Positions 7,378 to 19,275 of a stretch of DNA of 64,000 nt are shown in pieces. Below the pieces are notes generated by a model. That model was not told where the DNA came from. It was given only the letters and a program-made list of their open reading frames with translations, and did not search any database. How positions within the stretch are numbered: position 1 is the first letter of the stretch; each line of letters starts with the position of its first letter. The stretch is from assembly GCF_029227915.1 (NCBI RefSeq), contig NC_079885.1, positions 2,914,001 to 2,978,000 on the forward strand, in the 5' to 3' direction. This DNA is from Hydractinia symbiolongicarpus (Eukaryota; Cnidaria; Hydrozoa; Anthoathecata; Hydractiniidae). The position numbers and the translations under genes are program-made.

Positions 7378-10300
7378 AAAAAATCGTTCGGGAAATCAGT
7401 TTACTCCTTGGGTACTTTCTTTATATACATTCAACTATACGGGCCAAGCCCGGAATTTACGGGAAATCGCGGGTTTTCGTTTGCCGGCGAATAAACTTCT
7501 TTTATTCAGCGTCTCATCAAAAATGAAAACATTTTTGAAAACTACAAGTCTTATGCGTTTTAGTGGTGAAAAAATAATTTAAAAAATCGTTCTAGAAATG
7601 AGTTTACTCACAGGGTACTTTCTTTGTATACATTCGACTATACGGGCCAAGCCCAGGATTTACGGGAAATCGCGGGTTTTCGTTTGCCGGCGATTAAACC
7701 TCTCTCATTAAGCGTCTCATCAAAAATGAAAACATTTTTGAAAACTACAAGTCTCATGCATTTTAGTGGTGAAAAAAAATTTAAAAAATCGTTCTGGAAA
7801 TGAGTTTACTCACAGGATACTACAAGTCTCTTGCGATTTAGTGGTGAAAAGATAATTTAAAAAATCGTTCTGGAAATGAGTTTACTCACAGGGTACTTTC
7901 TTTGTATACATTCGACTACACGGGCCAAGCCCGGCATTTACGGAAAATCGCGGGTTTTCGTTTGCCGGCGATTAAACTTCTTTTATTCAGCGTCCCATCA
8001 AAAATGAAAACATTTTTGAAAACTACAAGTCTCATGCGTTTTAGTGGTGAAAAAATAATGCCGGCGATTAAACTTCTTTTATTCAGCGTCTCATCAAAAA
8101 TGAAAACATTTTTGAAAACTACAAGTCTTATGCGTTTTAGTGTTGAAAAAATAATTTAAAAAATCGTTCTGGAAATGAGTTTACTCACAGGATACTACAA
8201 GTCTCATGCGATTTAGTGGTGAAAAGATAATTTAAAAAATCGTTCTGGAAATGAGTTTACTCACAGGGTACTTTCTTTGTATACATTCGACTACACGGGC
8301 CAAGCCCGGGATTTAGGGGAAATCGCTGGTTTTCGTTTGCCGGCGATTAAACCTCTTTCATTAAGCGTCTCATCAAAAATGAAAACATTTTTGAAAACTA
8401 CAAGTCTCGTGCGTTTTAGTGGTGAAAATATAATTTAAAAAATCGCTCGGGAAATGAGTTTACTCTCTGGGTACTTTCTTTGTATACATTCGATTATACG
8501 GGCCAAGCCCGGGATTTACGGGAAATCGCGGGTTTTCGTTTGTCGGCTATTAAACCACATTCATTAAGCGTCTCATTAAAAATGAAAACATTTCTGAAAA
8601 CTACAAGTCTCATGGGCTTTAGTGGTGAACTAATAATTTAAAAAATCGTTCGGGAAATGAGTTTACTCCCTGGGTACTTTCTTTGTGTACTTTTGACTAT
8701 ACGGGCCGAGTCCGGGATTTACGGGAAATCGCGCGTTTTCGCTTGCCGGCAATTAAACTCCTTTTATTCACCGTCTCATTAAAAATGAAAACATTTTTGA
8801 AAACTACAAGTCTCATTCGTTCTAGTGGTGCAGAAATACTTTGAAAAATCGTTCGGGAAATCAGTTTACTCCTTGGGTACTTTCTTTATATACATTCAAC
8901 TATACGGGCCAAGCCCGGGATTTACGGGAAATCGCGGGTTTTCGTTTGCCGGCAAATAAACTTCTTTTATTCAGCGTCTCATCAAAAATGAAAACATTTT
9001 TGAAAACTACAAGTCTTATGCGTTTTAGTGGTGAAAAAATAATTTAAAAAATCGTTCTAGAAATGAGTTTACTCACAGGGTACTTTCTTTGTATACATTC
9101 GACTATACGGGCCAAGCCCAGGATTTACGGGAAATCGCGGGTTTTCGTTTGCCGGCGATTAAACCTCTCTCATTAAGCGTCTCATCAAAAATGAAAACAT
9201 TTTTGAAAACTACAAGTCTCATGCATTTTAGTGGTGAAAAAAAATTTAAAAAATCGTTCTGGAAATGAGTTTACTCACAGGATACTACAAGTCTCTTGCG
9301 ATTTAGTGGTGAAAAGATAATTTAAAAAATCGTTCTGGAAATGAGTTTACTCACAGGGTACTTTCTTTGTATGCATTCGACTACACGGGCCAAGCCCGGC
9401 ATTTACGGAAAATCGCGGGTTTTCGTTTGCCGGCGATTAAACTTCTTTTATTCAGCGTCCCATCAAAAATGAAAACATTTTTGAAAACTACAAGTCTCAT
9501 GCGTTTTAGTGGTGAAAAAATAATGCCGGCGATTAAACTTCTTTTATTCAGCGTCTCATCAAAAATGAAAACATTTTTGAAAACTACAAGTCTCGTGCGT
9601 TTTAGTGGTGAAAATATAATTTAAAAAATCGCTCGGGAAATGAGTTTACTCTCTGGGTACTTTCTTCGTATACTTTTGACTATACGGGCCGAGTCCGGGA
9701 TTTACGGGAAATCGCGGGTTTTCGTTTGCCGGCGATTAAACTTCTTTTATTCAGCGTCCCATCAGAAATGAAAACATTTTTAAAAACTACAAGTCTTATG
9801 CGTTTTAGTGGTGAAAAAATAATTTAAAAAATCGTTCGGGAAATCAGTTTACTCCTTGGGTACTTTCTTTATATACATTCAACTATACGGGCCAAGCCCG
9901 GGATTTACGGGAAATCGCGGGTTTTCGTTTGCCGGCGATTAAACCTCTCTCATTAAGCGTCTCATCAAAAATGAAAACATTTTTGAAAACTACAAGTCTT
10001 ATGCGTTTTAGTGGTGAAAAAAAATTTAAAAAATCGTTCTGGAAATGAGTTTACTCACAGGATACTACAAGTCTCTTGCGATTTAGTGGTGAAAAGATAA
10101 TTTAAAAAATCGTTCTGGAAATGAGTTTACTCACAGGGTACTTTCTTTGTATACATTCGACTACACGGGCCAAGCCCGGCATTTACGGAAAATCGCGGGT
10201 TTTCGTTTGCCGGCGATTAAACTTCTTTTATTCAGCGTCCCATCAAAAATGAAAACATTTTTGAAAACTACAAGTCTCATGCGTTTTAGTGGTGAAAAAA

Positions 10301-10402
10301 TAATGCCGGCGATTAAACTTCTTTTATTCAGCGTCTCATCAAAAATGAAAACATTTTTGAAAACTACAAGTCTTATGCGTTTTAGTGTTGAAAAAATAAT
10401 TT
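7378..10402 (+). repeat. Left, compact version of the domain I core
   Basis: Unit starts are 7378, 7581, 7783 (76), 7859 (299), 8158 (76), 8234, 8437, 8640, 8843, 9046, 9248 (76), 9324 (299), 9623, 9826, 10028 (76) and 10104 (299). The unit types are those of the 2,930-bp repeat on the right, with some steps missing. After 8843 two full units present on the right are absent. The duplication unit at 9,324 ends with GTCTCGTGCG and AAAATATAAT, so its 3' end comes from a B unit and a 76-bp plus full-unit step is skipped. Confidence 0.83.
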
Positions 10403-11087
10403 AAAAAATCGTTCTGGAAATGAGTTTACTCACAGGATACTACAAGTCTCATGCGATTTAGTGGTGAAAAGATAATTTAAAAAATCGTTCTGGAAATGAG
10501 TTTACTCACAGGGTACTTTCTTTGTATACATTCGACTACACGGGCCAAGCCCGGGATTTAGGGGAAATCGCTGGTTTTCGTTTGCCGGCGATTAAACCTC
10601 TTTCATTAAGCGTCTCATCAAAAATGAAAACATTTTTGAAAACTACAAGTCTCGTGCGTTTTAGTGGTGAAAATATAATTTAAAAAATCGCTCGGGAAAT
10701 GAGTTTACTCTCTGGGTACTTTCTTCGTATACTTTTGACTATACGGGCCGAGTCCGGGATTTACGGGAAATCGCGGGTTTTCGTTTGCCGGCGATTAAAC
10801 TTCTTTTATTCCGCGTCCCATCAGAAATGAAAAATTTTTTGAAAACTACAAGTCTCATGCGTTTTAGTGGTAAAAAAATAATATAAAAAATCGTTCAGGA
10901 AATGAGTTTACTCCCTGGTTACTTTCTTTGTATGATTTTGACTATACGGGCCAAGCCCGGGATTTACGGGAAATGGCGAGTTTTCGTTTGCCGGCGATCA
11001 AACTTCTTTTATTCAGTGTCTCATCAAAAATGAATACAATTTTGAAAACTACAAGTCTTATGCGTTTTAGTGTTGAAAAAATAATTT
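10403..11087 (+). repeat. 685-bp module, tandem copy 1
   Basis: A 76-bp unit (10,403), B with ATTTAGGGGAAATCG (10,479), A with TTCTTCGTATAC and CATCAGAAATG (10,682) and A-prime with TATGATTTTG and AAATGGCGAG (10,885). The A unit has AATGAAAAATTTTTT in place of AATGAAAACATTTTTG. The same module with the same A variant occurs at 56,807 and 57,492. Confidence 0.9.
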
Positions 11088-11772
11088 AAAAAATCGTTCT
11101 GGAAATGAGTTTACTCACAGGATACTACAAGTCTCATGCGATTTAGTGGTGAAAAGATAATTTAAAAAATCGTTCTGGAAATGAGTTTACTCACAGGGTA
11201 CTTTCTTTTTATACATTCGACTACACGGGCCAAGCCCGGGATTTAGGGGAAATCGCTGGTTTTCGTTTGCCGGCGATTAAACCTCTTTCATTAAGCGTCT
11301 CATCAAAAATGAAAACATTTTTGAAAACTACAAGTCTCGTGCGTTTTAGTGGTGAAAATATAATTTAAAAAATCGCTCGGGAAATGAGTTTACTCCCTGG
11401 GTACTTTCTTTGTATACTTTTGACTATACGGGCCGAGTCCGGGATTTACGGGAAATCGCGGGTTTTCGTTTGCCGGCGATTAAACTTCTTTTATTCAGCG
11501 TCCCATCAAAAATGAAAACATTTTTGAAAACTACAAGTCTCATGCGTTTTAGTGGGGAAAAAATAATATAAAAAATCGTTCAGGAAATGAGTTTACTTCC
11601 TGGTTACTTTCTTTGTATAATTTTGACTATACGGGCCAAGCCCGGGATTTACGGGAAATGGCGAGTTTTCGTTTGCCGGCGATCAAACTTCTTTTATTCA
11701 GTGTCTCATCAAAAATGAAAACAATTTTGAAAACTACAAGTCTTATGCGTTTTAGTGGTGAAAAGATAATTT
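11088..11772 (+). repeat. 685-bp module, tandem copy 2
   Basis: It has the same unit order as 10,403-11,087, exactly 685 bp later. The A unit here is of the CCCTGGG, TTTGTATAC, CATCAAAAATG type with GTGGGGAAAA at its end; the A-prime unit has TTCCTGGTTAC and TATAATTTTG. These details match the third right-hand copy (58,177-58,861), so copy order is conserved between domains I and I'. Confidence 0.9.
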
Positions 11773-11975
11773 AAAAAATCGTTTTGAAAATGAGTTAACT
11801 CACAGGGTACTTTCTTTGTATACATTCGACTATACGGCCCAAGCCCGGGATTTACGGGAAATCGCGGGTTTTCGTTTGCCGGCGATTAAACCACTTTCAT
11901 TAAGCGTCTCAACAAAAATGAAAACATTTCTGAAAACTACAAGTCTCATGCGTTTTAGTGGTGAAAAAATAATTT
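11773..11975 (+). repeat. Linking unit between domain I and domain II
   Basis: A single 203-bp B-type unit with GTTTTGAAAATGAGTTAAC, ACGGCCCAAG and GTCTCAACAAAAATG. It matches 58,862-59,064, which has the same AACAAAAATG change, and it precedes the five-unit module in both places. Confidence 0.8.
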
Positions 11976-12988
11976 AAAAAATCGTTCGGGAATTGAGTTT
12001 ACTCCCTGGGTACTTTCTTTGTATACTTTTGACTATACGGGCTGAGTCCGGGATTTACGGGAAGTCGCGGGTTTTCGTTTGCCGGCGATTAAACTTCTTT
12101 TATACAGCGTCTCATCAAAAATGGAAACATTTTTGAAAACTACAAGTCTCATGGGCTTTAGTGGTGAAATAATAATTTAAAAAATCGTTCGGGAAATGAG
12201 TTTACACCCTGGGTACTTTCTTTGTATACTTTTGACTATACGGGCCGATTCCGGGATTTACGGGAAATCGCAGGTTTTCGTTTGCCGGCGAATAAACTTC
12301 TTTTATTCAGCGTCTCATCAAAAATGAAAACATTTTTGAAAACTACAAGTCTCATGCGTTTTAGTGGTGAAAAAATAATTTAAAAAATCGTTCGGGAAAT
12401 GAGTTTACTCCCTGGGTACTTTCTTTGTATACTTTTGACTATACGGGCCAAGCCCGGGATTTACGGGAAATCACGGGTTTTCGTTTGCCGGCGATTAAAC
12501 CACTTTCATTAAGCGTCTCATCAAAAATGAAAACATTTCTGAAAACTACAAGTCTCATGCGTTTTAGTGGTGAAAAAATAATTTAAAAAATCGATCGGAA
12601 AATGAGTTTACTCCCTGGGTACTTTCTTTGTATACTTTTAACTATACGGGCCGATCCGGGATTTACGGAAATCGCGGGTTTTCGTTTGCCGGCGATTAAA
12701 CTTCTTTTATTCAGCGTCTCATCAAAAATGAAAACATTTTTAAAAACTACAAGTCTCATGGGCTTTAGTGGTGAAATAATAATTTAAAAAATCGTTTGGG
12801 AAATGAGTTTAGTCCCTGGGTACTTTCTTTGTATACTTTTGACAATACGGGCCGAGTCCGGGATTTACGGGAAATCGCAGGTTTACGTTTGCCGGCGATT
12901 AAACTTATTTTATTCAGCGTCTCATCAAAAATGAAAACATTTTTGAAAACTACAAGTCTCATGCGTTTTAGTGGTGAAAAAAAAAATT
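11976..12988 (+). repeat. Five-unit module a-b-c-P-Q, 1,013 bp (1st)
   Basis: Units start at 11976 (a: GGGAATTGAG, TTATACAGCG, AATGGAAAC), 12179 (b: TTACACCCTGGG, GGCCGATTCC, GCGAATAAAC), 12382 (c: AAATCACGGG), 12585 (P, 201 bp) and 12786 (Q). The module recurs at 14,207, 59,065 and 60,687 with the same diagnostic bases. Q here ends in a run of ten A with one linker T lost (AAAAAATTAAAAAATCG). Confidence 0.9.
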
Positions 12989-14206
12989 AAAAAATCGTTC
13001 GGGAAATGAGTTTACTCCCTGGGTACTTTCTTTGTATACATTCGCCTATACGGGCCAAGCCCGGGATTTACGGGAAACCGCGGGATTTTGTTTGCCGGCG
13101 ATTAAACCTCTTTCATTAAGCGTCTCATCAAAAACGAAAACATTTTTGAAAACTGCAAGTCTCATGCGTTTTAGTGGTGAAAAGATAATTTAAAAAATCG
13201 TTTTGGAAATGAGTTTACTCACAGGGTACTTTCTTTGTATACATTCGACTATACGGGCCAAGCCTGGGATTTACGGGAAATCGCGGGTTGTCGTTTGCCG
13301 GCGATTAAATCACTTTCATTAAGCGTCTCATCAAAAATGAAAACATTTCTGAAAACTACAAGTCTCATGCGTTTTAGTGGTGAAAAAATAATTCAAAAAA
13401 TCGTTCGGGAAATGGGTTTACTCCCTGGGTACTTTCTTTGTATACTTTTGACTATACGGGCCGAGTCCGGGAATTACGGGAAGTCGCGGGTTTTCGTTTG
13501 CCGGCGATTAAACCACTTTCATTCAGCGTCTCATCAAAAATGAAAACATTTTCAAAAACTACAAGTCTCATGGGCTTTAGTGGTGAAATAATAATTTAAA
13601 AAATCGTTTGGGAAATGAGTTTAGTCCCTGGGTACTTTCTTTGTATACTTTTGACAATACGGGCCGAGTCCGGGATTTATGGGAAATCGCAGGTTTTCGT
13701 TTGCCGGCGATTAAACTTCTTTTATTCAGCGTCTCATCAAAAATGAAAACATTTTTGAAAACTACAAGTCTTATGCGTTTTAGTGGTGAAAAAATAATTT
13801 AAAAAATTGTTCTGGAAATGAGTTTGCTCACAGGGTATTTTCTTTGAATACATTCGACTATACGGGCCAAGCCCGGGATTTACAGGAAATCGCGGGTTTT
13901 CGTTTGCCGGCGATTAAACCTCTTTCATTAAGCGTCTCATCAAAAATGAAAACATTTTTGAAAACTACAAGTCTCATGCGTTTTAGTGGTGAAAAGATAA
14001 TTTAAAAAATCGTTTTGGAAATGAGTTTACTCACAGGGTACTTTCTTTGTATACATTCGACTATACGGGCCAAGCCTGGGATTTACGGGAAATCGCGGGT
14101 TGTCGTTTGCCGGCGATTAAACCACTTTCATTAAGCGTCTCATCAAAAATGAAAACATTTCTGAAAACTACAAGTCTCATGCGTTTTAGTGGTGAAAAAA
14201 TAATTT
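12989..14206 (+). repeat. R, S, T, Q-like, W and S units between module copies
   Basis: About six units. R (12,989, GCCTATACGG, AAAACGAAAAC), S (AAGCCTGGG with TTGTCGTTTG), T (GAAATGGGTTTAC, preceded by the linker change ATTCAAAAAATCG), a Q-like unit (GGATTTATGGGAAATCG), a unit with TTTGCTCACAGGGTATTTTC and TTTGAATAC, and another S. The linker change replaces the TAA of ATTTAA with CAA and joins two units into one 102-codon frame (13,235-13,543); this is not evidence of a gene. Confidence 0.75.
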
Positions 14207-15219
14207 AAAAAATCGTTCGGGAATTGAGTTTACTCCCTGGGTACTTTCTTTGTATACTTTTGACTATACGGGCCGAGTCCGGGATTTACGGGAAGTCGCG
14301 GGTTTTCGTTTGCCGGCGATTAAACTTCTTTTATACAGCGTCTCATCAAAAATGGAAACATTTTTGAAAACTACAAGTCTCATGGGCTTTAGTGGTGAAA
14401 TAATAATTTAAAAAATCGTTCGGGAAATGAGTTTACACCCTGGGTACTTTCTTTGTATACTTTTGACTATACGGGCCGATTCCGGGATTTACGGGAAATC
14501 GCAGGTTTTCGTTTGCCGGCGAATAAACTTCTTTTATTCAGCGTCTCATCAAAAATGAAAACATTTTTGAAAACTACAAGTCTCATGCGTTTTAGTGGTG
14601 AAAAAATAATTTAAAAAATCGTTCGGGAAATGAGTTTACTCCCTGGGTACTTTCTTTGTATACTTTTGACTATACGGGCCAAGCCCAGGATTTACGGGAA
14701 ATCACGGGTTTTCGTTTGCCGGCGATTAAACCACTTTCATTAAGCGTCTCATCAAAAATGAAAACATTTCTGAAAACTACAAGTCTCATGCGTTTTAGTG
14801 GTGAAAAAATAATTTAAAAAATCGATCGGGAAATGAGTTTACTCCCTGGGTACTTTCTTTGTATACTTTTAACTATAGGGATCGATCCGGGATTTACGGA
14901 AATCGCGGGTTTTTGTTTGCCGGCGATTAAACTTCTTTTATTCAGCGTCTCATCAAAAATGAAAACATTTTTAAAAACTACAAGTCTCATGGGCTTTAGT
15001 GGTGAAATAATAATTTAAAAAATCGTTTGGGAAATGAGTTTAGTCCCTGGGTACTTTCTTTGTATACTTTTGACAATACGGGCCGAGTCCGGGATTTACG
15101 GGAAATCGCAGGTTTACGTTTGCCGGCGATTAAACTTATTTTATTCAGCGTCTCATCAAAAATGAAAACATTTTTGAAAACTACAAGTCTTATGCGTTTT
15201 AGTGGTGAAAAAATAATTT
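14207..15219 (+). repeat. Five-unit module a-b-c-P-Q, 1,013 bp (2nd)
   Basis: It lies exactly 2,231 bp after the first copy and has the same diagnostic changes. Unit c has AAGCCCAGGATT. Unit P has GGGATCGATCCGGG, with a perfect 10-bp palindrome at 14,879-14,888 in place of GGGCCGATCCGGG. Sequence after Q (15,220, TTCTGGAAGTGAG and GGATTTGCAGG) differs from copy 1, so the exchange point lies near the end of Q. Confidence 0.88.
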
Positions 15220-17653
15220 AAAAAATCGTTCTGGAAGTGAGTTTACTCACAGGGTACTTTCTTTGTATACATTCGACTATACGGGCCAAGCCCGGGATTT
15301 GCAGGAAATCGCGGGTTTTCGTTTGCCGGCGATTAAACCTCTTTCATTAAGCGTCTCATCAAAAACGAAAACATTTTTGAAAACTGCAAGTCTCATGCGT
15401 TTTAGTGGTGAAAAAATAATTTAAAAAATCGTTTTGGAAATGAGTTTACTCACAGGGTGCTTTCTTTGTATACATTCGACTATACGGGCCAAGCCTGGGA
15501 TTTACGGGAAGTCGCGGGTTTTCGTTTGCCGGCGATTAAACCACTTTCATTAAGCGTCTCATCAAAAATGAAAACAATTTTAAAAACTACAAGTCTCATG
15601 GGCTTTAGTGGTGAAAAGATAATTTAAAAAATCGTTTTGGAAATGAGTTTACTCACAGGGTACTTTCTTTGTATACATTCGACTATACGGGCCAAGCCCG
15701 GGATTTACGGGAAATCACGGGTTTTCGTTTGCCCGCGATTAAACCACTTTCATTCAGCGTCTCATCAAAAATGAACACATTTACAAAAACTACAAGTCTC
15801 ATGGGCTTTAGTGGTGAGATAATAATTCAAAAAATCGTTTGGGAAATGAGTTTAGTCCCTGGGTACTTTCTTTGTATACTTTTGACAATACGGGCCGAGT
15901 CCGGGATTTATGGGAAATCGCAGGTTTTCGTTTGCCGGCGATTAAACTTCTTTTATTCAGCGTCTCATCAAAAATGAAAACATTTTTGAAAACTACAAGT
16001 CTAATGCGTTTTAGTGGTGAAAAAATAATTTAAAAAATTGTTCTGGAAATGAGTTTGCTCACAGGGTATTTTCTTTGAATACATTCGACTATACGGGCCA
16101 AGCCCGGGATTTACAGGAAATCGCGGGTTTTCGTTTGCCGGCGATTAAACCTCTTTCATTAAGCGTCTCATCAAAAATGAAAACATTTTTGAAAACTACA
16201 AGTGTTATGCGTTTTAGTGGTGAAAAAATAATTTAAAAAATTGTTCTGGAAATGAGTTTGCTCACAGGGTATTTTCTTTGAATACATTCGACTATACGGG
16301 CCAAGCCCGGGATTTACAGGAAATCGCGGGTTTTCGTTTGCCGGCGATTAAACCTCTTTCATTAAGCGTCTCATCAAAAATGAAAACATTTTTGAAAACT
16401 ACAAGTCTTATGCGTTTTAGTGGTGAAAAAATAATTTAAAAAATCGTTCTGGAAGTCAGTTTACTCACAGGGTACTTTCTTTTTATACATTCGACTATAC
16501 GGGCCAAGCCCGGGATTTGCAGGAAATCGCGGGTTTTCGTTTGCCGGCGATTAAACCTCTTTCATTAAGCGTCTCATCAAAAATGAAAACATTTTTGAAA
16601 ACTACAAGTCTAATGCGTTTTAGTGGTGAAAAGATAATTTAAAAAATCGTTTTGGAAATGAGTTTACTCACAGGGTACTTTCTTTGTATACATTCGACTA
16701 TACGGGCCAAGCCTGGGATTTACGGGAAATCGCGGGTTGTCGTTTGCCGGCGATTAAACCACTTTCATTAAGCGTCTCATCAAAAATGAAAACATTTCTG
16801 AAAACTACAAGTCTCATGCGTTTTAGTGGTGAAAAAATAATTCAAAAAATCGTTCGGGAAATGGGTTTACTCCCTGGGTACTTTCTTTGTATACTTTTGA
16901 CTATACGGGCCGAGTCTGGGAATTACGGGAAGTCGCAGGTTTTCGTTTGCCGGCGATTAAACCACTTTCATTAAGCGTCTTATCAAAAATGAAAACAATT
17001 TTAAAAACTACAAGTCTCATGGGCTTTAGTGGTGAAAAGATAATTTAAAAAATCGTTTTGGAAATGAGTTTACTCACAGGGTACTTTCTTTGTATACTTT
17101 TAACTATACGGATCGATCCGGGATTTACGGAAATCGCGGGTTTTCGTTTGCCGGCGATTAAACCACTTTCATTCAGCGTCTCATCAAAAATGAAAACATT
17201 TTCAAAAACTACAAGTCTCATGGGCTTTAGTGGTGAAATAATAATTTAAAAAATCGTTTGGGAAATGAGTTTAGTCCCTGGGTACTTTCTTTGTATACTT
17301 TTGACAATACGGGCCGAGTCCGGGATTTATGGGAAATCGCAGGTTTTCGTTTGCCGGCGATTAAACTTCTTTTATTCAGCGTCTCACCAAAAATGAAAAC
17401 ATTTTTGAAAACTACAAGTCTTATGCGTTTTAGTGGTGAAAAAATAATTTAAAAAATTGTTCTGGAAATGAGTTTGCTCACAGGGTATTTTCTTTGAATA
17501 CATTTGACTATACGGTCCAAGCCCGGGATTTACAGGAAATCGCGGGTTTTCGTTTGCCGGCGATTAAACCTCTTTCATTAAGCGTCTCATCAAAAATGAA
17601 AACATTTTTGAAAACTACAAGTCTCATGCGTTTTAGTGGTGAAAAAAAAATTC
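15220..17653 (+). repeat. Domain II units: V, R/S/T-like, W and Q-like
   Basis: About twelve units. V units have GGATTTGCAGG (15,300 and 16,515), W units have TTTGCTCACAGGGTATTTTC followed by TTTGAATAC (16,060, 16,262 and 17,470), and Q-like units have ACAATACGG with GGATTTATGGG. A P-like unit near 17,055 carries CGGATCGATCCG. Two successive W units near 16,020-16,430 are almost identical, indicating a single-unit duplication. Confidence 0.7.
17109..17120. repeat. 12-bp perfect palindrome CGGATCGATCCG in a P-like unit
   Basis: P units normally read ACGGGCCGATCCGGG. Here GGCC is GATC, giving a perfect 12-bp palindrome in the GC-rich core. The same change is seen in P at 63,182-63,193, and a shorter 10-bp form at 14,879-14,888. 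It marks a P sub-lineage. Confidence 0.85.
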
Positions 17654-18464
17654 AAAAAATCGTTCGGGAAATGGGTTTACTCCCTGGGTACTTTCTTTGT
17701 ATAATTTTGACTATACGGGCCGAGTCCCGGAATTACGGGAAATCGCAGGTTTTCGTTTGCCGGTGATTAAACTTCTTTTATTCAGCGTCTCATCAAAAAT
17801 GAAAACATTTTTAAAAACTACAAGTCTCATGGGCTTTAGTGGTGAAATAATAATTTAAAAAATCGTTCGGGAAATGAGTTTACTCCCTGGGTACTTTCTT
17901 TGTATAATTTTGACTATACGGGCCGAGTCCCGGAATTACGGGAAATCGCAGGTTTTCGTTTGCCGGCGATTAAACTTCTTTTATTCAGCGTCTCATCAAA
18001 AATGAAAACATTTTTAAAAACTACAAGTCTCATGGGCTTTAGTGGTGAAATAATAATTTAAAAAATCGTTCGGGAAATGAGTTTACTCCCTGGGTACTTT
18101 CTTTGTATACTTTTGACTATACGGCCGATTCCGGGATTTACGGGAAATCGCAGGTTTTCGTTTGCCGGCGAATAAACTTCTTTTATTCAGCGTCTCATCA
18201 AAAATGAAAACATTCTTGAAAACTACAAGTCTCATGCGTTTTAGTGGTGAAAAGATAATTTAAAAAATCGTTTTGGAAATGAGTTTACTCACAGGGTACT
18301 TTCTTTGTATACATTCGACTATACGGGCCAAGCCCGGGATTTACGGGAAATCACGGGTTTTCGTTTGCCGGCGATTAAACCACTTTCATTCACCGTCTCA
18401 TGAAAAATGAAAACATTTTTAAAAACTACAAGTCTCATGCGTTTTAGTGGTGAATAAAAAATTC
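17654..18464 (+). repeat. 811-bp four-unit repeat, copy 1
   Basis: Units are T with CCCGGAATTACGG and the rare GCCGGTGATT, a T-like unit with GCCGGCGATT, a unit with ACGGCCGATTCC and GCGAATAAAC, and U with AAATCACGGG and the odd CACCGTCTCATGAAAAATG. Each has its partner 811 bp downstream, including both rare variants. Confidence 0.92.
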
Positions 18465-19275
18465 AAAAAATCGTTCGGGAAATGGGTTTACTCCCTGGGT
18501 ACTTTCTTTGTATAATTTTGACTATACGGGCCGAGTCCCGGAATTACGGGAAATCGCAGGTTTTCGTTTGCCGGTGATTAAACTTCTTTTATTCAGCGTC
18601 TCATCAAAAATGAAAACATTTTTAAAAACTACAAGTCTCATGGGCTTTAGTGGTGAAATAATAATTTAAAAAATCGTTCGGGAAATGAGTTTACTCCCTG
18701 GGTACTTTCTTTGTATAATTTTGACTATACGGGCCGAGTCCCGGAATTACGGGAAATCGCAGGTTTTCGTTTGCCGGCGATTAAACTTCTTTTATTCAGC
18801 GTCTCATCAAAAATGAAAACATTTTTAAAAACTACAAGTCTCATGGGCTTTAGTGGTGAAATAATAATTTAAAAAATCGTTCGGGAAATGAGTTTACTCC
18901 CTGGGTACTTTCTTTGTATACTTTTGACTATACGGCCGATTCCGGGATTTACGGGAAATCGCAGGTTTTCGTTTGCCGGCGAATAAACTTCTTTTATTCA
19001 GCGTCTCATCAAAAATGAAAACATTCTTGAAAACTACAAGTCTCATGCGTTTTAGTGGTGAAAAGATAATTTAAAAAATCGTTTTGGAAATGAGTTTACT
19101 CACAGGGTACTTTCTTTGTATACATTCGACTATACGGCCCAAGCCCGGGATTTACGGGAAATCACGGGTTTTCGTTTGCCGGCGATTAAACCACTTTCAT
19201 TCACCGTCTCATGAAAAATGAAAACATTTTTAAAAACTACAAGTCTCATGGGCTTTAGTGGTGAAATAATAATTT
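18465..19275 (+). repeat. 811-bp four-unit repeat, copy 2
   Basis: It repeats copy 1 with its rare GCCGGTGATT and GTCTCATGAAAAATG. One visible difference is ACGGCCCAAG near 19,135 against ACGGGCCAAG in copy 1. It is followed by P at 19,276, which closes the duplication. Confidence 0.92.

Larger units (their letters stand above)
1..11975 (+). repeat. Domain I: block rich in 76-bp and 299/395-bp variant units
   Basis: This block contains ten 76-bp truncated units and seven units with the 96-bp internal duplication, mixed with ordinary A- and B-type units. A short run at 1,894-2,907 carries Q-, R- and S-like units typical of domain II. The right edge is set where the unit with GGGAATTGAG starts the five-unit module that opens domain II. 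That edge is gradual, because the same two first module units also occur inside domain I' (48,715-49,120). Confidence 0.8.
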
